From: a virus
IMG/VR virus record: IMGVR_UViG_3300036770_003106
Span: 1-45,692 of that record
Direction: 5' to 3' (one strand)
Length of the DNA stretch: 45,692 bases
Made by a program: the position numbers and the translations under genes. The notes below the pieces were generated by a model. It saw only the letters and a program-made list of their open reading frames with translations, was not told the DNA's origin and did no database searches. Positions 30,624 to 39,889 of this stretch are shown here, in pieces (within the stretch, counting starts at the first letter, position 1; each line of letters opens with the position of its first letter).

Positions 30624-33384
30624 CCTACTGCCCCCCAGCCCCGAGGAACTCGAGGAGCTCCGTCAACGCCGCCGGGCCTCTCAGCTCAAGGGCTACGGCG
30701 AGGGGCCGGGCATGGGGCCGCTGCGCGAGGCGGCGGACGTGGGCCGTGGTCTGTTCGGGGCGCAGCCCATCACCCCCGGCGGCGAAGGCTACCGCACCGG
30801 GCAGGCCCTCGCCAACATGCCCGCCGTGGGGTTGGCCGCTGTTCCGGGCAAAGTGGCCTCCGCGCTGCCCGAAGTCACCGCCGGCCTCGGCGCACTGGGC
30901 GCAGCCGGAGTCATCAAGCCCAAGGGCGGCAACTGGCTCGCCGGGTCGGTTGAGCGGGCGCTCGAGCCGTTAAAAGCACCCGACCGCGTGAGACAGTGGG
31001 GCGGCGGTGATGACCTAACTCTTACGCAGGCTATGAATTGGCCCGGACTTGCGCCGGAAGCATCAAGAAATTTAGCCCTCAACAAGTGGATCGACACCAA
31101 GCTCACCAAGTACGTCAAGAACGAAATGGCGACGCCTGAAGACCCCGTCCGGGCACTCGCTGAGCGGGGTACACTGCACGTTCAGCCGGAAAATCTTATT
31201 TACGGTCGGCGCACAGTGCACCCTTCAGGCGAAATTACGTCGAAGCTAGGCACCTCCGAAACCGCCAAGGCCTGGGAAAACGCAGCTGATTACGCAATAA
31301 CGCCCGCAGAAGCGCGCACTTACCTGCACACCCGCTCCGGCGAAACGGGAGAGCCCACGCTCGCGCGTAACCCGTGGCTTGCAAAAATGCCTCCTGAAAC
31401 GCCCGTTTATGATCTGTCGGTTCGCGGCAGCGAACCTTCTGATCTTGGCTTCCCGCACATCATCGACGAGCTAACCAACGCCATGAACCCCAACTCGGGG
31501 TTGCCGGCGTCATTGCGGTTGACCCCGCAGCAGCTTGAGAAAGTCACGGTGCCGCAGGCCGTCGAGCGGGTCGCCAAGATCAACGAGTGGCGGGCGGCGC
31601 AAAAGGCCGAGGCCGACGCCCTCAAGGCGCGTAACCCCGCTACGTTTGAGCACCGCGCCTATGAGACCGTTCCGGGCACCACCGAGCCTAACGAGAAAGG
31701 CTTGCGTTGGGTGGAGCTGAGAGCCTCCACAGAGCCCGTCGACGTGAGCAGTATGCTGATTCAAAACGCCGGCAAGTACTCAATCCTTGAGCCGGGGCAG
31801 AAACTATCCTGGAAAGACCCTAAGACCGGGCGCGTGCTGTTTGACACACCCGAGAAAGCCGCCAAGGCTTACACCGAGCACAAGCATTACGCCTCACTCG
31901 AGGACGCCCTCAAGTACGAGGGCGACGTCATGGGCCACTGCGTCGGGGGTTACTGCCCGGACGTCATCGAGGGGCGCAGCCGCATTTACAGCCTGCGCGA
32001 CAAGAAGGGCGAGCCGCACGTAACGATTGAGGTGAGGCCCGGAATCATCGAGCCACGCATGAACGGCGACGTGAAGTTGCCCGACGAGATCGTCCAAATC
32101 AAAGGCAAAGCCAACCGCGCCCCCAAAGACGAGTACCTACCCTTTGTGCAGGACTTTGTGCGCTCGGGGCAATGGTCAGATGTTGGAGATTTGCGGAATA
32201 CTGGTCTTATTCGAAAAAGCGATTACGTGGATACATTTACCCCCGAGATGTTAGATTCGGTAGGGGTAGGTGAATACATGACTAAAGAGGAGTTCAACCA
32301 ATTAGCTGACAAGCTCGGCGGTATTAACAAAATGGCCGCCGGTGGCGCGGTGCGCATGAACGAGGGCGGCAAACCCCCTAAGCGTCGGGCGTCAGACCTG
32401 CCCGGTTACGGCGAGGGTTCCGCCGGAGCGTTGAGCGACGTGGTGCGCGGGTTCATGGGCGAGAAACCCGCCGAACCCACCAACCCCAGCGAGCTATTCC
32501 GACTGGCGCAAGCCCTCGGCGCGTTCCCCCCGGTGGCGGGAGCGGTGGGGGCGGTGAAGCGCCCTGCCGGAGCGGCGGCCGCGTTGCGAGAGCTGTTGAG
32601 GACTGAAGCCCCGGAGCAGGCCGCCGCTGCCCGAGAGGCGCTCCGCCGCGCCTACCGCACCGGCCACGAGCACTCCGTCGTGGGGCTGACGCAAGCCGGC
32701 GGCCCAGGGGAGGTTGTGACCTCGGGCAACCGCACGCGAGTCATCCCCAGTGCGGCGGACGTCAGCCGGACAGTCAACGACCCACAGCGCCGCGCCATAA
32801 TTGACTTTCACACTCACCCGAGCGACGTCAGCGGGTTGCGCGTTGCGCCCAGTGCGGATGACGTGGCGTTTTACGCCGACTATGAGCGGGGTCCTCACCC
32901 CCGGACGCTGAAGACTTTCATCGCCTCGCCGCCTTCGACCGGGGGTGGCCGAGCCTCCACGGCGTACAGCTTTTTCGAGACCGACGTGCCGCGTCGCGTT
33001 TACGACAAAGACCTTTTTGAAAAAGCCGAGTTGGAGCTGCAAAACGCGGGCCGGCTCGGTCGGTTTGACCGCGTGCGGCGCGACCCGGCGTTTGCGGCGG
33101 CGTTCGAGTCGGGCAGCGTGGATCTTCAAGACCTGCTCGGTGAGGCTGCCCCGTTGTTGCTGCTCGAGCGGCGGGCCGCTCAAGGGGCGGGGCGTCAGCG
33201 GTTGGACCTGGGCGCGAACGCCGTGGCCCCCAACGCCGAGTTGCGCGACTTCTACGAGATGATTCGCGAACCGGCTCAGGAGTTCTTAAAGAAGAACAAA
33301 CTCAAGGCCGGCGGCGCAGTTAAAATCGAAACCAACCCCACGCTCATGGCCGATGAGCTGTTGTTCAAGGGCTATAGGCGCTGA
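30613..33384 (+). CDS. Polyvalent protein with PcfJ-like and JAB-type peptidase domains
   Basis: A 923-residue multidomain protein. Around residues 425-540 is a PcfJ-like domain (GDVMGHCVGGYCPDV, then IYSLRDKKGEPHVTIEV and IVQIKGKANRAPKDEYLPFVQD). Around residues 700-800 is a JAB/JAMM metallopeptidase-like domain with H733 and H735 in DFHTHP and S747/D750 in PSADD. A module starting GYGEG and ending in a Pro/Ala/Val hydrophobic run occurs twice (about 27-81 and 598-650), one before each domain, and each half ends with an AGGAV motif. It looks like a fusion of two cargo-like proteins. Placed between terminase and portal, it may be packaged and delivered to the host; this is inferred. Confidence 0.7.
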   Translation: MPPSLLPPSPEELEELRQRRRASQLKGYGEGPGMGPLREAADVGRGLFGAQPITPGGEGYRTGQALANMPAVGLAAVPGKVASALPEVTAGLGALGAAGVIKPKGGNWLAGSVERALEPLKAPDRVRQWGGGDDLTLTQAMNWPGLAPEASRNLALNKWIDTKLTKYVKNEMATPEDPVRALAERGTLHVQPENLIYGRRTVHPSGEITSKLGTSETAKAWENAADYAITPAEARTYLHTRSGETGEPTLARNPWLAKMPPETPVYDLSVRGSEPSDLGFPHIIDELTNAMNPNSGLPASLRLTPQQLEKVTVPQAVERVAKINEWRAAQKAEADALKARNPATFEHRAYETVPGTTEPNEKGLRWVELRASTEPVDVSSMLIQNAGKYSILEPGQKLSWKDPKTGRVLFDTPEKAAKAYTEHKHYASLEDALKYEGDVMGHCVGGYCPDVIEGRSRIYSLRDKKGEPHVTIEVRPGIIEPRMNGDVKLPDEIVQIKGKANRAPKDEYLPFVQDFVRSGQWSDVGDLRNTGLIRKSDYVDTFTPEMLDSVGVGEYMTKEEFNQLADKLGGINKMAAGGAVRMNEGGKPPKRRASDLPGYGEGSAGALSDVVRGFMGEKPAEPTNPSELFRLAQALGAFPPVAGAVGAVKRPAGAAAALRELLRTEAPEQAAAAREALRRAYRTGHEHSVVGLTQAGGPGEVVTSGNRTRVIPSAADVSRTVNDPQRRAIIDFHTHPSDVSGLRVAPSADDVAFYADYERGPHPRTLKTFIASPPSTGGGRASTAYSFFETDVPRRVYDKDLFEKAELELQNAGRLGRFDRVRRDPAFAAAFESGSVDLQDLLGEAAPLLLLERRAAQGAGRQRLDLGANAVAPNAELRDFYEMIREPAQEFLKKNKLKAGGAVKIETNPTLMADELLFKGYRR

Positions 33385-33398
33385 GAGGAACCCGAATC

Positions 33399-35960
33399 AT
33401 GGCTATCGAATTTCCGCAACCGCAACTCGAAGACGACCTTCCGGCTGGGCCGCTCGCCGTCGAGTACGAAGAAGAGGAACTCGAGCTGGGCGACGCCGAG
33501 CTTGAGGAGCTGCCCGATGGGTCGGTGCTCGTCAATCTTGAGCCGGACAGCGGCCCGGAGGAGAACCCGGACTTCTACGCCAACTTGGCGGAGGTGTTTG
33601 ACCCGCTGGATCTTGATACGCTCGCCAGTCGGTACTTGGAACTCATCAAGAAAGACAAAACGGCGCGGGAAGATCGCGACAAGCAGTACGAAGAAGGTCT
33701 CAAGCGCACCGGAATGGGCAAGGACGCCCCCGGCGGCGCGACGTTCATGGGCGCGAGCAAAGTTGTGCACCCCGCGATGGCGGAAGCTTGCGTGGACTTT
33801 GCCTCCCGAGCCATAAAAGAGCTGTTCCCGCCCGACGGACCCGTTAAGACTAAGATACTAGGCACCAACGACGAAGAGAAAACCCAGCGTGCCGAGCGTA
33901 AACGCGACTGGATGAACTGGCAACTCACGGAACAAATCGAAGAGTTCCGCGACGAGCAGGAGCAACTCCTCACGCAGCTGCCCCTGGGCGGGTCGCAGTA
34001 CCTGAAGCTCTGGTACGACGACCGGCAAAAGCGCCCTTGCGCCGAGTTCTTGCCCATCGACAAGGTGTTGATACCCTTTTCGGCCACGAACTTCTACACC
34101 GCGCAGCGGGCCACCGAAATTCATGACATTAGCGAGTGGGAGTTCAAGCGCCGAATTGGCTCCGGGCTGTACCGCGACATCAGTTTGATACGCGCCACCA
34201 TGGAGCCCGAGGAAACTAAGGCCGAAAAAGCCAACAACAAGATCGAAGGCCGCAAGTGGGATGAGAACACCGACGGCGAACGCCGCGTTTTTCACATCTA
34301 CACGTGGCTCGAGCTTGAAGATGACCGGGAAAGCGGCGGCGAGATGGCCCCGTATATCTTGATGATTGACGAACTCGAGTCAGAAGTGGTGGGGTTGTAC
34401 CGGAACTGGGAAGACGGCGACGACACCATGACTAAGTTGGACTGGGTCATTGAGTACAAGTTCATCCCGTGGCGCGGGGCATACGCAATCGGGCTGCCGC
34501 ACCTCATCGGGGGGCTCTCGGCCGCCCTAACCGGAGCGCTCCGCGCCCTGCTCGACTCGGCGCACATCAACAACGCACCGGCGATGCTCAAACTGAAAGG
34601 GGCAAAGGTCAGCGGTCAGAGCCAACAGGTCGACATTACGCAGGTGGTTGAGATCGAGGGCGCACCGGGGGTAGATGACATCAAGAAAATCGCGATGCCT
34701 ATGCCTTTTAACCCCCCGAGCGCGGTGTTGTTTGAGTTGCTGGGGTGGCTTGACAAAGCCACTAAAGGCGTGGTGACCACGGCGGAGGAGAAAATCGCCG
34801 ACGTGAGCGCACAAACCCCCGTCGGCACTACGCAGGCGCTCATCGAGCAAGGCGCAGCGGTTTTTTCAGCCATTCACGCCCGGCTGCACGACGCACAAGG
34901 GCGACTTTTGAAAGTTCTGGGCCGCCTAAACCGCTGGCACCTGAGCGACATGCGTAAAGGCGAGGTGGTAGCAGACCTCGAGATCGAAGAAGATGATTTC
35001 ATGCGTAATACGGACGTGGTGCCGGTTTCGGACCCGCATATCTTTAGCGAAACCCAACGCATGGCCCAAATTCAGGCGGTTTTGGCCCGTGCGGACAAAG
35101 CGCCGGACCTGTATGACCGGCGAGCGGTGGAAGAACGGCTGCTGAAGCAGCTGAAAATACCCGGCTACAACGAACTGCTCAAGAATACGCCTTCGCCGGA
35201 TGAACTCAGCGCGGTTGATGAGAATGTCGCCATGGCGCTGGGGCAGAACGGCTACGCCTATATGCATCAAGACCACTTGGCGCATATTCAGACGCACTTG
35301 GACTTTGCTTTGAACCCCGCGTTCGGCGGCAACCCCATCATGGCGTCGATTTACCTGCCACGTGCGTTGGAGCACATCAAGCAGCACATGATCCTGTGGT
35401 ACCTGAACCGATCCCAAGGGTATGTCACCAAGCTCCGCGACGGAAAACCCGTGAGCGAGGAAGAGTACGAAGACAAAACCTTGACGGCGCAGATCGACCG
35501 GGTGTACGCGCTCGTTTCGCAGCACGTGAAGTCCGACGCCGAGCAGGCGTTCGGCAAGATCTTGCCCCTCGTCGGGCAGTTGATGCAAGCCATGAAGCAA
35601 CTCACCCCGCAACCCCAGTTGCCGCCCGAGGCGCAAGTGCTCAAGGAGACCTCGCTCGCCGAGACCCAGCGCCGTGCCCAGCGTGATCAGGCGGAGATGC
35701 AGCTCAAGGGTGCTGACATGCAGCAGCGGGGCCAGATCGACATCGCCCGGCTGCAGGGCGAGCAGCAACGCGCCGCCGAGCGGGATCAAATCGACGTGGC
35801 GTTGAACGCCTCAGACAACCTGACCCGCGAACGCATAGAAACCGCACGCCTGACCCAGCAGGACGACAGGCTGCGCACCGAGCAGTTGGAAACTGCAATT
35901 CGGCTTCAAAACGAAGCCCAACGTAACCTAGGAGCTAATCGTGGCCCAACCATCCAATAA
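33399..35960 (+). CDS. Portal protein
   Basis: An 853-residue protein. The acidic N-terminus leads to GASKVVHPAMAEACVDFASR and AIKELFPPDGPVKTKI, then LGGSQYLKLWYDDRQKRPCA and FLPIDKVLIPF, blocks I associate with podoviral portals of environmental phages. The helical core has the expected stem and wing character (LIGGLSAALTGALRALLDSA). The last 150 residues are Gln/Arg-rich coiled coil (AEMQLKGADMQQRGQIDIA), as in portals with a long barrel. It forms the DNA channel at the head vertex. AGAGGAA precedes the ATG. Confidence 0.85.
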   Translation: MAIEFPQPQLEDDLPAGPLAVEYEEEELELGDAELEELPDGSVLVNLEPDSGPEENPDFYANLAEVFDPLDLDTLASRYLELIKKDKTAREDRDKQYEEGLKRTGMGKDAPGGATFMGASKVVHPAMAEACVDFASRAIKELFPPDGPVKTKILGTNDEEKTQRAERKRDWMNWQLTEQIEEFRDEQEQLLTQLPLGGSQYLKLWYDDRQKRPCAEFLPIDKVLIPFSATNFYTAQRATEIHDISEWEFKRRIGSGLYRDISLIRATMEPEETKAEKANNKIEGRKWDENTDGERRVFHIYTWLELEDDRESGGEMAPYILMIDELESEVVGLYRNWEDGDDTMTKLDWVIEYKFIPWRGAYAIGLPHLIGGLSAALTGALRALLDSAHINNAPAMLKLKGAKVSGQSQQVDITQVVEIEGAPGVDDIKKIAMPMPFNPPSAVLFELLGWLDKATKGVVTTAEEKIADVSAQTPVGTTQALIEQGAAVFSAIHARLHDAQGRLLKVLGRLNRWHLSDMRKGEVVADLEIEEDDFMRNTDVVPVSDPHIFSETQRMAQIQAVLARADKAPDLYDRRAVEERLLKQLKIPGYNELLKNTPSPDELSAVDENVAMALGQNGYAYMHQDHLAHIQTHLDFALNPAFGGNPIMASIYLPRALEHIKQHMILWYLNRSQGYVTKLRDGKPVSEEEYEDKTLTAQIDRVYALVSQHVKSDAEQAFGKILPLVGQLMQAMKQLTPQPQLPPEAQVLKETSLAETQRRAQRDQAEMQLKGADMQQRGQIDIARLQGEQQRAAERDQIDVALNASDNLTRERIETARLTQQDDRLRTEQLETAIRLQNEAQRNLGANRGPTIQ

Positions 35961-36102
35961 CCTCAAAGACCAGGAAGCCGTCCCCTACCACAAGCGCATC
36001 GCTATGGGCGCGGCGCTCGACGGCACCAGCCTGAAGTCTAAAGGCTCAACCCCACCCGCTAAGAAAGGAGCCCCCGCGCCGCTAGCACGCAAAAACAAAT
36101 GA
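35941..36102 (+). CDS. Small basic protein
   Basis: A 53-residue protein encoded from the GTG at 35941, with AGGAG eight bases before it, overlapping the portal end by 20 bases and the next gene by ATGA. It reads MAQPSNNLKDQEAVPYHKR, then a Pro/Lys-rich tail. The tight overlaps and good ribosome site support it as real. The function is unknown. Confidence 0.6.
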   Translation: MAQPSNNLKDQEAVPYHKRIAMGAALDGTSLKSKGSTPPAKKGAPAPLARKNK

Positions 36103-36290
36103 CCCTAACCGTAACCCAGCTGATCGGCGCGTACCGGGCACGTCAGGCTGAGATAAGCCATTCCTTAGCGGTCGGCAACGCCGCGACATGGGAGGCGTAC
36201 CAGCGCATGGTCGGCGAACACATGGGGCTGCAGAAAGCCCTTGACATTATTGAGAACTTTATAGAGGAAGAAGATGAACATGATGACTGA
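36099..36290 (+). CDS. Small helical acidic protein
   Basis: A 63-residue helical protein (LIGAYRARQAEISHSLAVGN, GEHMGLQKALDIIENFIEEE) with an acidic tail. It is translationally coupled to both neighbours: ATGA at the start and a 17-base overlap with the co-chaperonin gene. The size and position suggest a small head-assembly factor; no family is known to me. Confidence 0.55.
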   Translation: MTLTVTQLIGAYRARQAEISHSLAVGNAATWEAYQRMVGEHMGLQKALDIIENFIEEEDEHDD

Positions 36291-36714
36291 CCCAGTAGCG
36301 TCGCAAGACGCTGAGATGGCTTGGGCTTTCCCGAGCGTGGATCCTGGTGCGCAGCCGTTGGGTGGGCGGATTTTGGTGCAGTTGCGCCGTAGCCGCAAAA
36401 AGACCACCCGTGCAGGAATTGTGCTTGTTGAGGAAACGAAAGAGACCGAAAAGTGGAACACGCAGGTCGCTCGGGTCATCTCGATCGGGCCGTTGGCTTT
36501 CCGCCATCGCGACTCGATGAACCCTTGGCCCGAGGGGTCGTGGTGTGCGGTGGGTGACTTCATCCGTGTCCCCAAGTGGGGCGGCGACCGGTGGGAGGTC
36601 AAAGTTCCGGGCGAAGATCACCTTGAAGATCCCGCCCTTTTCATGATCGTCAATGATCACGAGGTCATTGCGCGTATCACCTCAAACCCCCTCGAGACTA
36701 AGGCATTCCTATGA
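36274..36714 (+). CDS. GroES-like co-chaperonin
   Basis: A 146-residue protein with the Cpn10 pattern: PLGGRILVQLRRSRKKTTRA, GIVLVEETKETEKWNTQVAR, VISIGPLAF, then GDFIRVPKWGGDRWEVKVPG and a final FMIVNDHEVIARI. The segment between the first strands is the mobile-loop position that contacts GroEL. Phage co-chaperonins such as T4 gp31 replace host GroES to fold the capsid protein. The gene lies between portal and scaffold-like genes, which fits a role in head assembly. It is longer than GroES by about 50 residues, with an extra N-terminus and a modified roof region. Confidence 0.78.
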   Translation: MNMMTDPVASQDAEMAWAFPSVDPGAQPLGGRILVQLRRSRKKTTRAGIVLVEETKETEKWNTQVARVISIGPLAFRHRDSMNPWPEGSWCAVGDFIRVPKWGGDRWEVKVPGEDHLEDPALFMIVNDHEVIARITSNPLETKAFL

Positions 36715-37706
36715 GCACGAGCACAGATGTAAAAGAGCCGGATATCGAAATCACGGAGCAACCCGACGGCTCGGTTGCCGTGGAGCTGCCGGAGGACCTT
36801 GCGCCCCCCGTTGCCGATGATGACGACGGCGGCGATGACCGTTCCGCCAACGCTAAAGCCGAGGGCGGCCCCGCTGATGACCCAGCCGATGATGACGCCG
36901 ACGATGACACCGTGGCGCTGCGCAACGCCAAACGCGAACGCCGCCGCGCCAAGCGCGAGCTAGCCCGCAAAACCAGTGCGGAGAAAGACCAGCGCCTGCA
37001 GTTGCTACAGCGGCAGAATCAAGAACTCATGGAGCGGTTGAGCGTCGTTGAGCGCAAGACGCACGCCGGCGAGCTGGCCAAGTTAGACAAAGCTGTCGAG
37101 GACCAAGAGCTGCGGCTCGAGTACGCCAAGCGCAAGATCGCCGAAGCCACCCGCGCCCAGGACGGCGACGCCCTGGCGCAGGCGCAGGAAATGTGGTACG
37201 AGTCGAGGCAACAGCTCGAAGCGCTCAAAAACATCAAGAAAGCCAGCACCTCCCCCCGGCAGCAAAACAGCCTGCCCGATCCGAGGGTGCAGAAAATGGC
37301 CGCCGACTGGATCAAGCGCAGCGAGTGGTACGACCCCCAGCACCGCGACACCGATTCGAAGATCGTCAAACAGATCGACGAAGAGCTCACCGCCGAGGGT
37401 TGGAACCCCGCCACTCAGGATTACTGGGATGAGCTCGATGACCGGGCAAAAAAGTACTTGCCTCATCGGTATGAATTGAGCTATAATGCGCCGAACCAGC
37501 GTTCAAGGCCTCGGAATATGCAAACCAGCACCGGTCGCGAATCATCCAATAGTGGCGGCTCCCCACGGGGGCAATTCATGCTCGAGCCCGAGCAAGTACG
37601 CGCCATGAAGGATGCCGGCTTTTGGGACGACCCCGTCAAGCGCAACAGCATGATCAAGCGCTACGCGGCGGAAGCCCGCAAACGTGCTGCTGCAAACCCA
37701 CGCTAA
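36711..37706 (+). CDS. Scaffold-like protein
   Basis: A 331-residue protein. The N-terminal 70 residues are very acidic (many Asp in DDDDGGDD and ADDDADDD). Residues 70-175 form a long coiled coil (RNAKRERRRAKRELARK, EKDQRLQLLQRQNQELMERL). The C-terminal part has conserved aromatic blocks (MAADWIKRSEWYDPQHRDTD, DYWDELDDRAKKYLPHRYEL) and a disordered end with GGSPRGQFML. Acid plus coiled coil before the capsid gene is the typical layout of head scaffolds. The ATG overlaps the co-chaperonin stop. Confidence 0.65.
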   Translation: MSTSTDVKEPDIEITEQPDGSVAVELPEDLAPPVADDDDGGDDRSANAKAEGGPADDPADDDADDDTVALRNAKRERRRAKRELARKTSAEKDQRLQLLQRQNQELMERLSVVERKTHAGELAKLDKAVEDQELRLEYAKRKIAEATRAQDGDALAQAQEMWYESRQQLEALKNIKKASTSPRQQNSLPDPRVQKMAADWIKRSEWYDPQHRDTDSKIVKQIDEELTAEGWNPATQDYWDELDDRAKKYLPHRYELSYNAPNQRSRPRNMQTSTGRESSNSGGSPRGQFMLEPEQVRAMKDAGFWDDPVKRNSMIKRYAAEARKRAAANPR

Positions 37707-37722
37707 TTCAAAGGACGCAACA

Positions 37723-38271
37723 ATGGACTCAAGACTCAAGAAATCCCTCTCCGCCGGTGGACGTGAAAGCCGCGCAAGCGAAGACCTCGACCGCCTTCCG
37801 CCGGAGACTATGTTCGCCGCCTCACAGGACATCGACAAGATGTGGAGTGACGAGTGGACGCAAACCGCCCTGCCCAACGTGCCGGACCTGCCCGGTTGGC
37901 ACCTGTGCTGGCTTTCCACCACCAACAGCTACGACACCATTGACAAGCGAATCCGACTGGGGTACGTTCCGGTGACAGCCGATGAGTTACCCGGTTATGA
38001 GAATTATCGCGTAAAAGCGGGCGAGCATGTGGGGCACATCGCGTGCAACGAGATGTTGCTGTTTAAGATTCCGATGGAACTCTATCAGCGGGTCATGACT
38101 CATTTCCATTATCAAAAACCAATGGAAGCCACCCAGGCAATCATGGAACGTATGCAAGAGCTCCAACAGGGCGCTGACAGCTCAGGACACAAGCTCCTGA
38201 AAACGGAAGGCGAAGGCTTCGGCAATGTGGCGAAACAATCCGTCAACCGACCCCCGGTTTTCGAGGGTTGA
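37723..38271 (+). CDS. Unknown head-cluster protein
   Basis: A 182-residue protein starting at the ATG at 37723, which has AAAGGA upstream. Conserved-looking blocks are DKMWSDEWTQTALPNVPDLP, GWHLCWLSTTNSYDTIDKRI and LGYVPVTADELPGYENYRVK. I recall similar proteins directly before capsid genes in environmental podoviruses. It may be a head assembly partner; the exact role is unknown. Confidence 0.6.
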   Translation: MDSRLKKSLSAGGRESRASEDLDRLPPETMFAASQDIDKMWSDEWTQTALPNVPDLPGWHLCWLSTTNSYDTIDKRIRLGYVPVTADELPGYENYRVKAGEHVGHIACNEMLLFKIPMELYQRVMTHFHYQKPMEATQAIMERMQELQQGADSSGHKLLKTEGEGFGNVAKQSVNRPPVFEG

Positions 38272-38294
38272 ACCTAATTGGAGTTTAATTAATC

Positions 38295-38909
38295 ATGTCT
38301 GCAACCTTAGCACCCTTTGGTTTGCGGCCTGCGTATCACCCGAGCGGTCTTGACCGCGCTCAGGGACTTGCGAATGTTATCGAGAGCACTTACGCTCAGA
38401 ACATCCTCAAGGGTCAGGCTGTAAAACTCGACCCCGCCACGGGTTATGTTGTCCGTGCCGCGAGCGGAGACCCCATTTACGGCGTCTTTGATGGCGTCGA
38501 GTGGACCGACACCACGGGCCGTCGCCGTGTTTCGAACTGCTGGCCCTCGGGCACAGCGTATCAGGCCGGTTCGCTCATCGCTTACATCTGGACCGACCCC
38601 AAAGTGGTTTACGAAATTCAAGCCGAAGGCTCGATTCCGCAAACCGCCCTTGGCCAAGAGTACGACATCACCAACCCGTACAACCCCACCACTGGGGATC
38701 CGACGTTGGTGGGGCTGTCTCAGGCCACGATGGGTACATCCGCTGCGGCCGCCAACGCTACCAAGACCCTGCGTGTGGTGGACCTTGCGCCTTACCCCGG
38801 CAACGCATGGGGCGACGCCTACACGATCGTTCGTGTGCAGCTCGCCGAGTTCCAGTACGCTGGTATTTACGAAGGTGCGGCGATTGCATATCCCGTCACC
38901 GTAGCTTAA
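38295..38909 (+). CDS. Head decoration-like structural protein
   Basis: A 204-residue, beta-rich protein. It contains FGLRPAYHPSGLDRAQGLAN, QNILKGQAVKLDPATGYVVR and YGVFDGVEWTDTTGRRRVSN, a pattern of short strands like a capsid decoration or head fibre base domain. It sits directly before the capsid gene with AGGAGG between. The call is from context and strand pattern. Confidence 0.6.
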   Translation: MSATLAPFGLRPAYHPSGLDRAQGLANVIESTYAQNILKGQAVKLDPATGYVVRAASGDPIYGVFDGVEWTDTTGRRRVSNCWPSGTAYQAGSLIAYIWTDPKVVYEIQAEGSIPQTALGQEYDITNPYNPTTGDPTLVGLSQATMGTSAAAANATKTLRVVDLAPYPGNAWGDAYTIVRVQLAEFQYAGIYEGAAIAYPVTVA

Positions 38910-38923
38910 AGGAGGGCTAGATC

Positions 38924-39841
38924 ATGGCAGCCCCAATGCGCAGTACCGACTTTCGGAGCATCGTTGAGCCTATCCTAAACGAATGCTTCGACGGCGTCTA
39001 TGACCAGCGTGCCGATGAGTGGAGCCGTGTGTTCCGCGAGCAAGACGGCATCCCCCGTAACTATCATGAAGAACCCGTGTTGTACGGTTTCGGCCTGGCA
39101 CCGTTGCTCCCCGACGGCAGTCCGGTAACCTATCAGCAGGGCGGTGTGCTCTTCCTCAAGCGCTATGTTTACAGTGTGTATGGCCTGGCCTTCGCATTGA
39201 CCAAAGTGCTCGTCGAAGACGGCGACCACATCCGTATCGGTTCGGTCTACGCTCGGCACCTGGCACAATCCTTGGTGGAAACCAAAGAAACCCTGTGCGC
39301 CAACGTGCTGAACAACGCTTTCACGGGCGGGCAGTACGCCGGCGGTGACGGTGTGGCACTTAACAGTGCTTCGCACCCCATCGTGAACGGCACGTTCAGC
39401 AACCTGCTGACCAACGCAGCCGTCCTCAGCCAGACCTCGCTTGAGCAGATGCTCATTCAGATCCGTCAGGCCGTTGACAACAACGGTAAGAAGATTCGCC
39501 TCGTCCCGCGACAGCTCGTCGTCGCTCCGGGCAACATCTTCCAAGCCGAAGTGCTGCTCAAGTCTGTGTTGCGTGCCGGTCAGGCCAACAACGACATCAA
39601 CCCGGTCAAGTCGATTGGCTTGCTCGACGAGGGTGCCGCAGTGTTGTCGCGTCTGACTAGCTCGACCGCATGGTGGGTGCAGACCGACACGCCCGAGGGC
39701 ATGAAGCTCATGATGCGCCGTCGTCTTGAAAAGACGATGGAAGGCGACTTTGAAACCGACACGATGCGGTACAAAGCCACCGAGCGTTATGATGTGGGCT
39801 TTACCGATCCACGTGCGATGTACGGCACGCCCGGCGTCTAA
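38924..39841 (+). CDS. Major capsid protein
   Basis: A 305-residue HK97-fold-type capsid protein (Mu gpT-like group). LVETKETLCANVLNNAFTGG and RLVPRQLVVAPGNIFQAEVL, then RLTSSTAWWVQTDTPEGMKL and DFETDTMRYKATERYDVG, are the typical capsid blocks. AGGAGGG precedes the ATG, one of the strongest ribosome sites here, as expected for the most abundant protein. A hairpin follows the stop at 39848-39868. Neighbour order (portal, scaffold, capsid) fits. Confidence 0.88.
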   Translation: MAAPMRSTDFRSIVEPILNECFDGVYDQRADEWSRVFREQDGIPRNYHEEPVLYGFGLAPLLPDGSPVTYQQGGVLFLKRYVYSVYGLAFALTKVLVEDGDHIRIGSVYARHLAQSLVETKETLCANVLNNAFTGGQYAGGDGVALNSASHPIVNGTFSNLLTNAAVLSQTSLEQMLIQIRQAVDNNGKKIRLVPRQLVVAPGNIFQAEVLLKSVLRAGQANNDINPVKSIGLLDEGAAVLSRLTSSTAWWVQTDTPEGMKLMMRRRLEKTMEGDFETDTMRYKATERYDVGFTDPRAMYGTPGV

Positions 39842-39847
39842 ACCTCA

Positions 39848-39868
39848 GAGGGAGCTGAAAACTCCCTC
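39848..39868 (+). promoter_or_regulatory. Intercistronic hairpin after the capsid gene
   Basis: GAGGGAG (39848-39854) pairs with CTCCCTC (39862-39868) around a 7-base loop. No T-run follows. It may protect the capsid message from decay or partly reduce downstream transcription. Confidence 0.6.
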
Positions 39869-39889
39869 GTCTTCAAGGAGAAAGACGAA

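Noticed and set aside
34926-35789. Minus-strand open frame of 287 codons inside the portal gene
   Set aside because: It is an antisense shadow of the portal coiled coil; Leu/Val/Arg-rich composition is a frame artefact.
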